Shown here: positions 15,395-23,695 of the stretch, piece by piece
Layout of the letters: each line of letters begins with the position of its first letter
Numbering within the stretch: the first letter of the stretch is position 1
Assembly: GCA_000432435.1 (NCBI GenBank)
Contig: HF993132.1
Coordinates: forward strand, 105,339 to 130,525
Source of the DNA: Eubacterium sp. CAG:180
Lineage (GTDB): Bacteria; Bacillota; Clostridia; Oscillospirales; Acutalibacteraceae
DNA: 25,187 bases
Direction: 5' to 3'
Made by a program: the position numbers and the translations under genes
Notes under the pieces: generated by a model
Database searches by the model: none
Told to the model about the DNA's origin: nothing
Seen by the model: only the letters and a program-made list of their open reading frames with translations

Positions 15395-17313
15395 TGCCGA
15401 AACCTAAAAACGGACCGGACGGCCACGGCAGAGCACCGAGAGGCGGCTTCCAAAAGCCGAAAAATATGGGCAAAACCGTTTCAAAGCTTTTTTCTTATCT
15501 CGGTAAGTCAAAGGGCCTGTTGGTGCTTGTCATAATTTTCGTCCTTTTAAGCTCGGTCGGAATGATTGCGTCCTCGTACTTCATTAAAATTGTAATAGAT
15601 AACTATCTTGTTCCCATGACAAACGGTACGATGACGCCGGATATAGGTGCTATTGCGTTATCTCTTTCCAAAATGGCTATGCTTTTCATATTCAGTGCAA
15701 TATCGGCCTATGCGTATGCAAGAATTATGATAAAGGTGTCGCAGGGAACGGTAAATACGATAAGGCGCGACCTCTTTGACAAGATGCAGGATTTGCCTAT
15801 AAGCTATTTTGACACGCATACTCACGGCGACCTTATGAGCCGCTATACAAACGACGTCGATACCGTCCGAAATTTTCTGAGCAACGGCTTTGTGCAGGTG
15901 ATTTCCTCGGTTATCAGCGTTATCGCAACCTTTGCCATGATGCTGTATCTCAGCTGGCAGCTCACTCTTCTTGTAATTCTGATGCTTATAATTATGCTGA
16001 TTGTAATTAAGGTTATAGGCGGCAAGAGCGCGCTGTACTTCAAGAAGCAGCAAAAGGACCTCGGAGCTGTAAACGGATATATCGAAGAGACCATAGAGGG
16101 ACAAAAGGTCATAAAGGTATTCAATCACGAGGAAAATGTCAAGGAGGAGTTTGCCGCACTTAACGGTGCGCTTAAGCATTCCTCTACCAACGCCAATACC
16201 TTTGCAAGTGTTCTGATGCCGATAATGGGTAACCTCTCAAATATCAATTATGCCGTGATTGCCATGGCAGGCGGACTTCTCTGCATAGGCGGCTTTACCA
16301 CAATCGGTACAATAAGCTCGTTTTTGCAGTATTCAAGATCATTTTCTCAGCCCATAGCAAATCTCTCTCAGCAGTTCAACAACATTCTTGCGGCCTTAGC
16401 CGGTGCCGAGCGTATATTTGACGTTATCGACAGAGAGCCGGAAGAGGACAACGGCTATGTAAAGCTCGTAAACGCAAAATATGACGAGAACGGAAATTTG
16501 ACCGAGTGCAAGGAGCATACGGGCCTTTGGGCTTGGAAGCATCCGCACAGCGGCGACAATACCGTAACCTATCAAAAGCTTGAGGGCGACGTTGTGTTTG
16601 AAAACGTGTGCTTCAGCTATGACGGCAAAAAGACGGTTCTCGACGACATTTCGCTCTATGCAAAGCCGGGTCAGAAAATTGCGTTTGTCGGCTCAACGGG
16701 TGCAGGCAAAACCACGATAACCAATTTGCTCAACCGCTTTTATGAGATACAAAAGGGAAAAATCCGTTATGACGGAATAAATATACAAAAGATTTGCAAG
16801 GGCGACCTTCGCTCTTCGCTTTCGATGGTGCTTCAGGATACACACCTGTTTACGGGTACAATCGAAGACAATATACGCTACGGCAAGCTTGACGCAACTC
16901 ACGAAGAGGTTGTAAAAGCCGCTAAGCTCGCCAATGCCGATTCGTTTATAACAAGACTTCCCGACGGTTACGACACGGTTATAACAGGCGACGGCGCAAA
17001 CCTGAGTCAGGGGCAAAGACAGCTCATAGCGATTGCGAGAGCGGCTGTGGCAGACCCGCCCGTGCTCGTGCTTGACGAGGCTACAAGCTCCATAGATACA
17101 CGCACCGAGCATCTTATAGAAAAGGGCATGGATAAGCTTATGAACGGCAGAACCACCTTTGTGATAGCTCACCGTTTGTCCACGGTACGCAATGCGGACG
17201 CCATAATGGTGCTTGAGCACGGTAAAATAATAGAGCGCGGCAGTCATGATGACCTTATTAAGCAGCACGGGAAATATTATCAGCTGTATACCGGTCAATT
17301 TGAATTGTCATAA
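15394..17313 (+). CDS. ABC exporter half-transporter, catalytic-site subunit
   Basis: The protein has 639 residues. A Gly/Lys/Pro-rich N-terminal tail of about 30 residues precedes the six-helix membrane domain (about 35-350); the ATPase domain spans about 395-635. Walker A is GSTGAGKTT (about 433-441), the signature is degenerate, LSQGQ (about 537), and Walker B is intact, VLVLDEATSS (about 555-563), followed by the H-loop in IAHRLST. Together with the Walker B Asp of the partner, this gives one consensus and one degenerate ATP site in the heterodimer. A linker insertion of about 45 residues (about 350-390, containing WAWKHPHSGD) sits between the domains, as is common in this subfamily. GGAGG lies about ten bases before the ATG. 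Confidence 0.93.
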   Translation: MPKPKNGPDGHGRAPRGGFQKPKNMGKTVSKLFSYLGKSKGLLVLVIIFVLLSSVGMIASSYFIKIVIDNYLVPMTNGTMTPDIGAIALSLSKMAMLFIFSAISAYAYARIMIKVSQGTVNTIRRDLFDKMQDLPISYFDTHTHGDLMSRYTNDVDTVRNFLSNGFVQVISSVISVIATFAMMLYLSWQLTLLVILMLIIMLIVIKVIGGKSALYFKKQQKDLGAVNGYIEETIEGQKVIKVFNHEENVKEEFAALNGALKHSSTNANTFASVLMPIMGNLSNINYAVIAMAGGLLCIGGFTTIGTISSFLQYSRSFSQPIANLSQQFNNILAALAGAERIFDVIDREPEEDNGYVKLVNAKYDENGNLTECKEHTGLWAWKHPHSGDNTVTYQKLEGDVVFENVCFSYDGKKTVLDDISLYAKPGQKIAFVGSTGAGKTTITNLLNRFYEIQKGKIRYDGINIQKICKGDLRSSLSMVLQDTHLFTGTIEDNIRYGKLDATHEEVVKAAKLANADSFITRLPDGYDTVITGDGANLSQGQRQLIAIARAAVADPPVLVLDEATSSIDTRTEHLIEKGMDKLMNGRTTFVIAHRLSTVRNADAIMVLEHGKIIERGSHDDLIKQHGKYYQLYTGQFELS

Positions 17314-17333
17314 TAAAAATCCGCGGTTTTTAC

Positions 17334-17373
17334 GGGGAAGCATCGCTTTGAGCCTTGCTTCCCCTGAATTTTT
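17334..17373 (+). terminator. Probable terminator after the ABC operon
   Basis: GGGGAAGCA (17334-17342) pairs with TGCTTCCCC (17356-17364) across a 13-base loop, followed by TGAATTTTT. The T-run starts four bases after the stem, so it is weaker than the other terminators here. Confidence 0.6.
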
Positions 17374-17407
17374 ATAGGCTTGAGACAAAAAGGGAAGTTT
17401 TACACGG

Positions 17408-17433
17408 CAAACTTTGTTAATTTTCAAACTTTG
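17408..17433 (+). repeat. Nine-base direct repeat upstream of the rnf operon promoter
   Basis: CAAACTTTG occurs twice, at 17408-17416 and 17425-17433, 17 bases apart start to start, ending one base before the -35 box. The placement would suit an activator site; no known regulator is recognised. Confidence 0.4.
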
Positions 17434-17434
17434 C

Positions 17435-17463
17435 TTGAACTAACCCTTGAAATATTGTATATT
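17435..17463 (+). promoter_or_regulatory. Promoter of the apbE-rnf operon
   Basis: TTGAAC (17435-17440), a 17-base spacer and TATATT (17458-17463) make a good sigma-70-type promoter 46 bases before the apbE start codon. No other convincing promoter is seen within the operon, where genes overlap or nearly touch. Confidence 0.75.
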
Positions 17464-17508
17464 TAATTGTAGTGTCGTCGAATTAGGCAGTTGTGAGGTG
17501 AAACAAGC

Positions 17509-18549
17509 TTGGCAAGGTCGTTAAAAAAACTTATTGCCGCTGTGTTTTGCCTTGTTTTACTGTTTGAGCTGTCTTCGTGCGCGGTAAACACAAAATCAGC
17601 GGAGCAGACGGGCTTTTCTATGGGGTCCCTTGTGGGCATTAAGCTTTACGGGAAAAACTCCGAGGCGTTGGAAAACGCAAACCTTTTGGCTGAAGTGGTT
17701 AAAACAGACGAGCGCATTTCAAAAAATTATGAGGGCAGCGATATATACAGGGTAAATTCCTCGGGCGAGCACGGAGAAACGGTGAGCTCTGAGACATATG
17801 ATGAGCTTCGCACCGTTTGCGACGTGTATTCCGATTCCCACGGTAAGGCTGCCGTTTTGTCCGGAGCGCTGACTGAGCTTTGGGGCTTTGATACCGACGA
17901 GTTCCGCCTCCCGAGCGAGGATGAAATTTTATCCGCAAAAGAAAAATGCGGCGACGATAAATTGATTTTCGGCGACGGCAAAAAAGTTTATATCCCCGAC
18001 GGTGCAAAGCTCAATCTCGGCTCCGCAGGCAAAGGAATAGCACTTGACGAGGCGGTTAAGAGAATAGACGAAATAAATTCGCAGGGCGGCAAAATAACGG
18101 GTGCCGTAATTTCCGTAGGCGGCAGCGTAGCGACATACGGCTTACCTAAAAAAGGCAAAAGCTGGAATGTAGGAATACGCGACCCGTACAAAACGGAAAA
18201 CGATTATTTTGCGGTGCTGTCGCTTACAGATGCTTTTATATCAACCTCGGGCGATTATGAAAAGAGATTTACCGCCGAGGACGGAAAAACATATTTTCAC
18301 ATTTTGGATTTGACCACCGGCTATCCGGTGCAAACGGAGCTTACAAGTGTTACGATAAAGGCTCCTACGGGGCTTTTGAGCGACGCTCTATCAACGCTAT
18401 GTTTTATTCTCGGAAAGGAAGAGTCTCTGCCGATACTCGAAAAGTACAATGCGGACGCGGTGTTTGTCTATAAGGACAGAACCGTCTTTGCGACGGACGG
18501 CATAAAGCCGTATTTAAAAATAACAAACGGCGATTACTCTCTTGTCTGA
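17509..18549 (+). CDS. apbE: FAD:protein FMN transferase, lipoprotein (ApbE)
   Basis: The protein has 346 residues. It moves FMN from FAD to a threonine of target flavoproteins, here most likely RnfG and RnfD of the same operon (EC 2.7.1.180). A lipoprotein signal peptide ends in LSSC with Cys24 as lipidation site, placing the enzyme outside the membrane. Family motifs are present: NLGSAGKGIALDEAV, ISVGGSVATYG, FISTSGDYEKRF, HILDLTTGYPV and the C-terminal LSDALSTLCFILG carrying the metal-binding Asp and Thr. The start is TTG 17509, eight bases after GAGGTG. It is the first gene of the Rnf transcript. Confidence 0.94.
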   Translation: MARSLKKLIAAVFCLVLLFELSSCAVNTKSAEQTGFSMGSLVGIKLYGKNSEALENANLLAEVVKTDERISKNYEGSDIYRVNSSGEHGETVSSETYDELRTVCDVYSDSHGKAAVLSGALTELWGFDTDEFRLPSEDEILSAKEKCGDDKLIFGDGKKVYIPDGAKLNLGSAGKGIALDEAVKRIDEINSQGGKITGAVISVGGSVATYGLPKKGKSWNVGIRDPYKTENDYFAVLSLTDAFISTSGDYEKRFTAEDGKTYFHILDLTTGYPVQTELTSVTIKAPTGLLSDALSTLCFILGKEESLPILEKYNADAVFVYKDRTVFATDGIKPYLKITNGDYSLV

Positions 18550-18550
18550 T

Positions 18551-18925
18551 ATGGAAAGAAAGCTTTTGGGAAAGCACGGAGCGGCGCTTATAATAATTAC
18601 GGTTATGGTAATTGCGGTGCTTACGGCGTATAAATACACAAGGGCGAAAACATCACTCACTGCCGTTGTCACGTCGGACGGCGTGACCGTTTTGACGCTG
18701 TCTCTTGATGAGATTGCGGAAAAGCGAGAGTTTACGCTCGACAACGGTATTGTAATAGCCGCCGAAAACGGCGAAATATGGGTAGAAAGCTCTCCGTGTA
18801 AAGACAAGATATGTATGAGAACGGGTAAGCTGTGCCGCGCGGGGGAAAGTGCCGTGTGCGTGCCGCTTAAAACAGTCGTAAGCATAAAGGGCACTACCGA
18901 AAATATAGACGTGATTACATATTGA
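18551..18925 (+). CDS. NusG domain II-containing small membrane-anchored protein
   Basis: The protein has 124 residues from ATG 18551, one base after the apbE stop; a TTG at 18542 would add three residues. One membrane helix (about 12-28) is followed by an extracellular NusG_II domain with the conserved Cys pattern SSPCKDKICMRTGKLC. Small proteins of this type sit next to apbE and rnf genes in many Clostridia; their role is unknown, though association with Rnf assembly or flavinylation is often guessed from synteny. The three Cys could form a disulphide or bind a cofactor. No clear ribosome binding site is present, so translation is probably coupled to apbE. Confidence 0.86.
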   Translation: MERKLLGKHGAALIIITVMVIAVLTAYKYTRAKTSLTAVVTSDGVTVLTLSLDEIAEKREFTLDNGIVIAAENGEIWVESSPCKDKICMRTGKLCRAGESAVCVPLKTVVSIKGTTENIDVITY

Positions 18926-18926
18926 T

Positions 18927-19457
18927 ATGAAGATAACTAAGACAAAATCATATAAGGCCGCATTTACGGGTATAGCTGCGGCTGTGGCAATAACACTCTC
19001 GTTTCTTGAGGGGCTGATACCGACAGCTGCGTTTATGCCGCCCGGAGCCAAGGCAGGTTTTTCCAATATAGCGGTTATGTTTGCCGCCTCGGAATTCGGG
19101 CTTATACCGGCACTGTCGGTGACGCTTTTAAAGTCGCTGTTTGTTTTCCTTACGCGCGGTGCCACGGCATTTTTTATGTCACTCGCAGGCGGAGTGCTCA
19201 GCACCCTTGTGATGTATTTGTTATTTAGATTTTCAAAAAACGCAGGATATATAGAAATAGGTATTTTGTCGGCTTTGGCTCATAATGCAGGGCAGTTTTC
19301 GGTTGCCGCGATTATGGTTTCCGGAGAGTCGGTTATAGGCTATGCCCCGGTGCTTCTTTTGTCGGCTCTTGTTACGGGGGCAGTTACGGGAAGCATATTG
19401 AGGGCTGTTATGCCAAAGCTTCATAATATAGATAAAGCTGTAAAGGGAGGAAGATGA
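18927..19457 (+). CDS. Gx transporter family protein (Hpre_diP_synt_I)
   Basis: The protein has 176 residues with five or six membrane helices. The sequence AGFSNIAVMFAASEFGLIPALSV, followed by SLFVFLTRGATAFFMSLAGG, is typical of the family once labelled heptaprenyl diphosphate synthase component I and now called Gx transporters, related to ECF-type substrate-binding membrane proteins. In Clostridia it is commonly placed between the NusG-II gene and rnfC, and a role in delivering a flavin or quinone precursor has been proposed only from that position. The start ATG is one base after the preceding stop region, and its own stop directly abuts the rnfC start. Confidence 0.87.
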   Translation: MKITKTKSYKAAFTGIAAAVAITLSFLEGLIPTAAFMPPGAKAGFSNIAVMFAASEFGLIPALSVTLLKSLFVFLTRGATAFFMSLAGGVLSTLVMYLLFRFSKNAGYIEIGILSALAHNAGQFSVAAIMVSGESVIGYAPVLLLSALVTGAVTGSILRAVMPKLHNIDKAVKGGR

Positions 19458-20792
19458 ATGCGCTCTGAAATAATAAAACCTGTAAAAAAAGTCAGAGGCG
19501 GTATAAGTGTCTCGCACGAAAAGCACACCAAGGATATGCAGGTTAAACGCATTCCGGCTCCGGAAACGGTCACGCTTCCGATGAGCCAGCATATCGGCGC
19601 GCCGTGTACGCCAACGGTAAAGGTCGGCGACAGAGTTCTTGTAGGTCAGGTAGTAGGCGATACCGATAAGTACGTAAGCGCACCCGTGCACGCGTCCGTG
19701 TCGGGTAAGGTTACGGCGGTAAAGGAAATCAGAACCGCTCAAGGTATTGTGTCTCAAGCCGTCATTATCGAAAACGACGGGCTTATGGAGGAGGCGGAGT
19801 TTACACCGCCAAAGGTCGAAACTCACGATGACCTGATAAAGGCCGTCAGAGCTTCCGGCGCGGTAGGACTCGGCGGAGCGGGCTTTCCGACTCATGTAAA
19901 GCTCAATTTCCCGCAGGACGGCAGCGTTGACACACTTATAATAAACGCGGCGGAATGTGAGCCGTATATAACGGTTGACTACCGTGAATGTCTCGATAAT
20001 TCGTGGGACGTAATGAGCGGAGTGCATCTTTTAAAGGATATGCTCAATTTCAAGAAGGTCATAATAGCGGTTGAGGACAACAAGCCCGACGCCATCAAAA
20101 TTCTTGAGAGAATAGCCGAAAAGGACGACCCCGACGACGTAATTAAGGTTATGCCTCTTCGCTCAAAATACCCGCAGGGTGCAGAGAAAATGATGATACT
20201 CTCCGCAACGGGCAGACGCGTTCCCCCCGGAAAGCTTCCGTCGGACGTGGGCTGTGTTGTTATGAACGTGACCTCGGCGGCATTTATTTCACGCTATTTA
20301 AAATCGGGCAAGCCGCTTGTATCGCGATCTCTTACGGTTGACGGTTCTGCCATAACCGCTCCGCAGAATGTGCGCGTTCCGATAGGCACCGAGATAGATT
20401 ACATCATCAAGGCGTGCGGCGGCTTCCGCGAGCCCCCGGTTAAAATAATTACCGGCGGACCCATGATGGGTACCTCGATAGTCGATACGCACCACCCGAT
20501 ATTAAAATGCAATAACGCAATTCTTGCCTTCACCGATGACGATATGAGCCTTAAGACGGAAACGGCTTGTATACATTGCGGTAGATGCGCTAAGGCCTGC
20601 CCCATGTATCTTCAGCCGACGGTAATACATAAGTACGCGGTGCAAAAGGATGTAAAGAATCTTTTAAAGGCGGGCGCAATGGTTTGTATGGAGTGCGGTT
20701 CGTGCGCGTATACGTGCCCTGCCGGCAAACCGCTTGTTCAGTTTATGCGTGACGCAAAATCTATTGTAAGATCGGAGGCGCAGAAAAAATGA
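19458..20792 (+). CDS. rnfC: Rnf electron transport complex subunit C
   Basis: The protein has 444 residues and is the peripheral NADH-side subunit of Rnf (ferredoxin:NAD+ oxidoreductase, ion-translocating). The N-terminal barrel-sandwich region has VKVGDRVLVGQVVGD; the Rossmann-like region has GLGGAGFPTHVK (about 137-148), binding FMN and NADH, followed by NAAECEPYITVDYR. Two 4Fe-4S sites lie near the C-terminus: CIHCGRCAKACP (from about residue 371) and CMECGSCAYTCP (from about residue 410). GGGAGGAAG precedes the ATG, which abuts the Gx transporter stop. It overlaps rnfD by four bases. Confidence 0.97.
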   Translation: MRSEIIKPVKKVRGGISVSHEKHTKDMQVKRIPAPETVTLPMSQHIGAPCTPTVKVGDRVLVGQVVGDTDKYVSAPVHASVSGKVTAVKEIRTAQGIVSQAVIIENDGLMEEAEFTPPKVETHDDLIKAVRASGAVGLGGAGFPTHVKLNFPQDGSVDTLIINAAECEPYITVDYRECLDNSWDVMSGVHLLKDMLNFKKVIIAVEDNKPDAIKILERIAEKDDPDDVIKVMPLRSKYPQGAEKMMILSATGRRVPPGKLPSDVGCVVMNVTSAAFISRYLKSGKPLVSRSLTVDGSAITAPQNVRVPIGTEIDYIIKACGGFREPPVKIITGGPMMGTSIVDTHHPILKCNNAILAFTDDDMSLKTETACIHCGRCAKACPMYLQPTVIHKYAVQKDVKNLLKAGAMVCMECGSCAYTCPAGKPLVQFMRDAKSIVRSEAQKK

Positions 20793-21811
20793 GTGAAGAA
20801 AATATAAAGCTTACCGTATCTCCTTCGCCTCACAAGCGTTCAGTCGATACAACAAGAAGCATAATGCTCGACGTAATTATCGCCCTTATGCCGGCACTTA
20901 TAATGTCGGTGGTGCTGTTCGGATTCCGTTCGCTGCTCGTTACGGCGGTGAGCGTCCTCTCATGTGTTTTGTTTGAATACATAGCGCGCAAGGTTATGAA
21001 AAGAGACAATACCATAGGCGATTTAAGTGCTGTGGTAACCGGTATCCTTTTAGCTTTCAATTTGCCGTCCACAATGCCGATCTGGATGGTAATAATCGGC
21101 GACGCAGTTGCAATTATCGTCGCAAAGCAGTTCTTCGGCGGCATAGGTCAGAACTTTGTAAACCCTGCGCTTGCAGGCAGAATCGTGCTTATGACGTCGT
21201 TTGCAAATGCGATGTCCGACTATCCGGCTCCGTTTGCTTGGAGAAATACCGCAGTTGACGCGGTCACGTCCGCAACGCCTCTTTCACAGATGACAAGCGT
21301 GTATAAAGCAGGCGATATAGATGCCGCGGTCAATGCCGCAGGGCTTCCCACGCTCACAAATATGTTCTTCGGCGTAAGGGAGGGCTGCCTCGGCGAAACG
21401 TGCGCCGTTGCGCTGCTGCTCGGATTTATCTATCTCTTAATACGCAAGGTAATATCTCCCGTAATTCCGCTCTGTTTTGTCGGCACAGTTGCCGTAATAA
21501 TGCTGATAGCGGGCAAGGGCAGTCTTACCTTTACGGCATATCAGCTCTTGTCTGGCGGCCTTTTGCTCGGTGCTGTATTTATGGCTACCGATTACAGCAC
21601 CTCGCCGATAAGCGCAAAGGGAAAAATAATATTTGCCGTGGGATGCGGAATTGTAACGTCTCTCATTAGAATATTCGGAAATTTGCCCGAGGGCGTTTCA
21701 TTCTCAATAATTCTTATGAATATTCTCGTTCCGCATATTGAGCATCTCACAGCTCCAAAGCCCTTCGGAACTCTCAAGGAGAAAAAAGAGAAAAAGGAGG
21801 CGGCAGCGTGA
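20789..21811 (+). CDS. rnfD: Rnf electron transport complex subunit D
   Basis: The protein has 340 residues and about nine or ten membrane helices. It carries a covalently bound FMN: the motif DAVTSATPLSQ has Thr163 as the expected attachment point, put there by ApbE. The segment GGIGQNFVNPALAGRIVL is a hallmark of the RnfD/NqrB family. It forms part of the ion-moving membrane core. The C-terminus is Lys/Glu-rich and cytoplasmic. The ATG overlaps the rnfC stop (ATGA), and the gene overlaps rnfG in the same way. Confidence 0.97.
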   Translation: MSEENIKLTVSPSPHKRSVDTTRSIMLDVIIALMPALIMSVVLFGFRSLLVTAVSVLSCVLFEYIARKVMKRDNTIGDLSAVVTGILLAFNLPSTMPIWMVIIGDAVAIIVAKQFFGGIGQNFVNPALAGRIVLMTSFANAMSDYPAPFAWRNTAVDAVTSATPLSQMTSVYKAGDIDAAVNAAGLPTLTNMFFGVREGCLGETCAVALLLGFIYLLIRKVISPVIPLCFVGTVAVIMLIAGKGSLTFTAYQLLSGGLLLGAVFMATDYSTSPISAKGKIIFAVGCGIVTSLIRIFGNLPEGVSFSIILMNILVPHIEHLTAPKPFGTLKEKKEKKEAAA

Positions 21812-22389
21812 TGAAAAAGAAATTCACCGCAAAGGACATTTTGATTCCTACCGTTTCACTCTTTGTGATTTGCCTTGTGGTCACCGCTCTTCTGGCGGTC
21901 ACAAATATGCTTACGGCCCCGCAGATACAAAAGCTGTCAAAAGAGACAGAGGATAAAACAAAGGCAGAGGTCTTAGCCTCGGCAGACGAGTTTTCGGACG
22001 CTCTTACGGTGAGTGCCGACGGCAAGGACTACACCTACTATGAGGGAACCGCCTCCGGCGACACAATAGGTTATGTGTTCAAAACTTCGGCAAAGGGCTA
22101 CGGCGGCGACATTGACCTTATGGTAGGCATTGATACGAGCGGAAAGGTTACGGGCGTGTCAATACTCTCGATAAGCGAGACGGCAGGTCTCGGTATGAAT
22201 GCCAAAAACGAGAGCTTTATAAATCAGTACATGGGAAAATCCGGTACGATAGGCGTTTCCAAAAACGGTGCGTCAGATACCGAAATTCAAGCTCTTACGG
22301 GAGCTACGATAACATCAAAGGCGGTCACGTCGGCGGTTAATACGGCGCTCAGTCTTTATTCACAGATAGGAGGCGAGAAGGTTGGCTGA
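21808..22389 (+). CDS. rnfG: Rnf electron transport complex subunit G
   Basis: The protein has 193 residues, or 192 if it starts at ATG 21811 rather than GTG 21808; GGAGG at 21796-21800 fits both. One N-terminal membrane helix (about 13-33) anchors an extracytoplasmic FMN-binding domain. The motif LTGATITSKAV holds the flavinylated Thr (about 167), and GYGGDIDLMVGID with AGLGMNAK completes the domain. It passes electrons across the membrane within the Rnf complex. It overlaps rnfD upstream and rnfE downstream by a few bases. Confidence 0.97.
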   Translation: MMKKKFTAKDILIPTVSLFVICLVVTALLAVTNMLTAPQIQKLSKETEDKTKAEVLASADEFSDALTVSADGKDYTYYEGTASGDTIGYVFKTSAKGYGGDIDLMVGIDTSGKVTGVSILSISETAGLGMNAKNESFINQYMGKSGTIGVSKNGASDTEIQALTGATITSKAVTSAVNTALSLYSQIGGEKVG

Positions 22390-23095
22390 AAAGAAAACGA
22401 TATTTCAGGAGTTTTCCAAGGGACTTTTAAAGGAAAACCCGGTTTTAAGACTTGTTCTCGGAACGTGTCCCACACTCGCCACCACCACATCGCTTGAGAG
22501 TGCCATAGGTATGGGTCTTTCGGCTGCCATAGTTTTGGTTTGCTCAAACATAGTAATTTCGGCACTTCGCAAGGTAATTCCTTCAAAGGTAAGAATTCCC
22601 TGCTACATAGTTGTTATAGCCGGCTTTGTAACGATAGTGCAAATGCTTGTTAAGGCGTATTTGCCGGCGCTTAACGATATGCTCGGCGTGTATTTGCCCC
22701 TTATAGTCGTTAACTGCATAATTCTCGGCAGAGCCGAGGCGTTCGCAGGCAAAAACAGCGTTATACGTTCGGCTGCCGACGGTCTCGGTATGGGCATAGG
22801 CTTTACCTGCGCGCTCATAATAATGGGCGGCGTCAGAGAGCTTCTCGGTGCAGGCAAGCTTTTGGGCTTCCAAGTGCTTCCCGAATCCATACCGCCTATG
22901 ACGATATTTGTATTGGCTCCCGGCGGCTTCTTTGTGTTCGGTTTGGTTATGGCATGTGCAAACCGCCTTGCCGAAAAGAAGGGTAAGCCGAAGGCGGAAC
23001 TCCATTCGTGCGGCAGCTGCCCCATGGCGGCTTCGTGCAGTCTTAAAGACAGCGGCGACAAGTGCGAAAACGAGAAAAAGGAGGCGGCTGAATAA
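22382..23095 (+). CDS. rnfE: Rnf electron transport complex subunit E, with Cys-rich C-terminal tail
   Basis: The protein has 237 residues with six membrane helices, homologous to NqrD and to RnfA. Family motifs are ENPVLRLVLGTCPTLATT with the conserved Cys near the N-terminus, and VVNCIILGRAEAFA holding the second Cys that together with RnfA binds a shared iron-sulphur centre in the membrane. The start is TTG 22382. After the last helix the chain adds about 30 residues with HSCGSCPMAASC and two further Cys-containing positions near KC, longer than the minimal family member; function of this tail is unknown. The stop overlaps the rnfA ATG. Confidence 0.96.
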   Translation: MAEKKTIFQEFSKGLLKENPVLRLVLGTCPTLATTTSLESAIGMGLSAAIVLVCSNIVISALRKVIPSKVRIPCYIVVIAGFVTIVQMLVKAYLPALNDMLGVYLPLIVVNCIILGRAEAFAGKNSVIRSAADGLGMGIGFTCALIIMGGVRELLGAGKLLGFQVLPESIPPMTIFVLAPGGFFVFGLVMACANRLAEKKGKPKAELHSCGSCPMAASCSLKDSGDKCENEKKEAAE

Positions 23096-23682
23096 TGAAA
23101 ATATATTTGTCCATAATTTTGACCGCTATTCTTACAAACAACTACATACTCTCTAAATTCCTCGGTATATGCCCGTTTCTCGGCGTATCCAAAAAACTAA
23201 ATACAGCCGTCGGTATGAGCCTTGCGGTAATTTTCGTAATGGTCATCTCTTCGGCGGTTACTTACCCGTTAAATACATTTCTTGATAATCACGGGCTCGG
23301 CTATCTTCAGACGATAGTGTTCATTCTTGTAATAGCCGCTTTGGTTCAGCTTATTGAGATAACCTTGAAAAAATATATTCCGTCGCTTTATAAGGCGCTC
23401 GGCATATATCTTCCGCTTATAACAACAAACTGCGCCGTGCTCGGTGTTACCATACTCAATATAACCGAGGGCTACACTTTCCTTGAGGGCCTTGTAAACT
23501 CCTTCGGTTCGGGCGTAGGCTTCCTTGTAGCTATGGTAATGTTCGCCGGAGTAAGAGAAAAGCTTGAAACGGCGGATATACCGAAATTTTTGCAGGGCTT
23601 GCCCATAACACTTGTTGCCGCAAGTCTTACTTCTCTTTCGTTCCTCGGCTTTTCCGGCCTTGTCGAAGGCATATTTGCATAA
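23095..23682 (+). CDS. rnfA: Rnf electron transport complex subunit A
   Basis: The protein has 195 residues and six membrane helices. It is the partner of RnfE in the ion-moving core; the two are inverted homologues. Typical sequences are NNYILSKFLGICPFLGVSKK with the first conserved Cys, and PLITTNCAVLGVTILN with the second; these four Cys (two per subunit) hold the membrane iron-sulphur cluster. The ATG overlaps the rnfE stop by one base, and rnfB follows after 13 bases. Confidence 0.97.
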   Translation: MKIYLSIILTAILTNNYILSKFLGICPFLGVSKKLNTAVGMSLAVIFVMVISSAVTYPLNTFLDNHGLGYLQTIVFILVIAALVQLIEITLKKYIPSLYKALGIYLPLITTNCAVLGVTILNITEGYTFLEGLVNSFGSGVGFLVAMVMFAGVREKLETADIPKFLQGLPITLVAASLTSLSFLGFSGLVEGIFA

Positions 23683-23695
23683 GGGGGGCTTTTAA

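Noticed and set aside
19233..20027. 264-codon minus-strand ORF opposite the Gx transporter and rnfC
   Set aside because: It is fully antisense to two certain genes and its translation has no recognisable domain.
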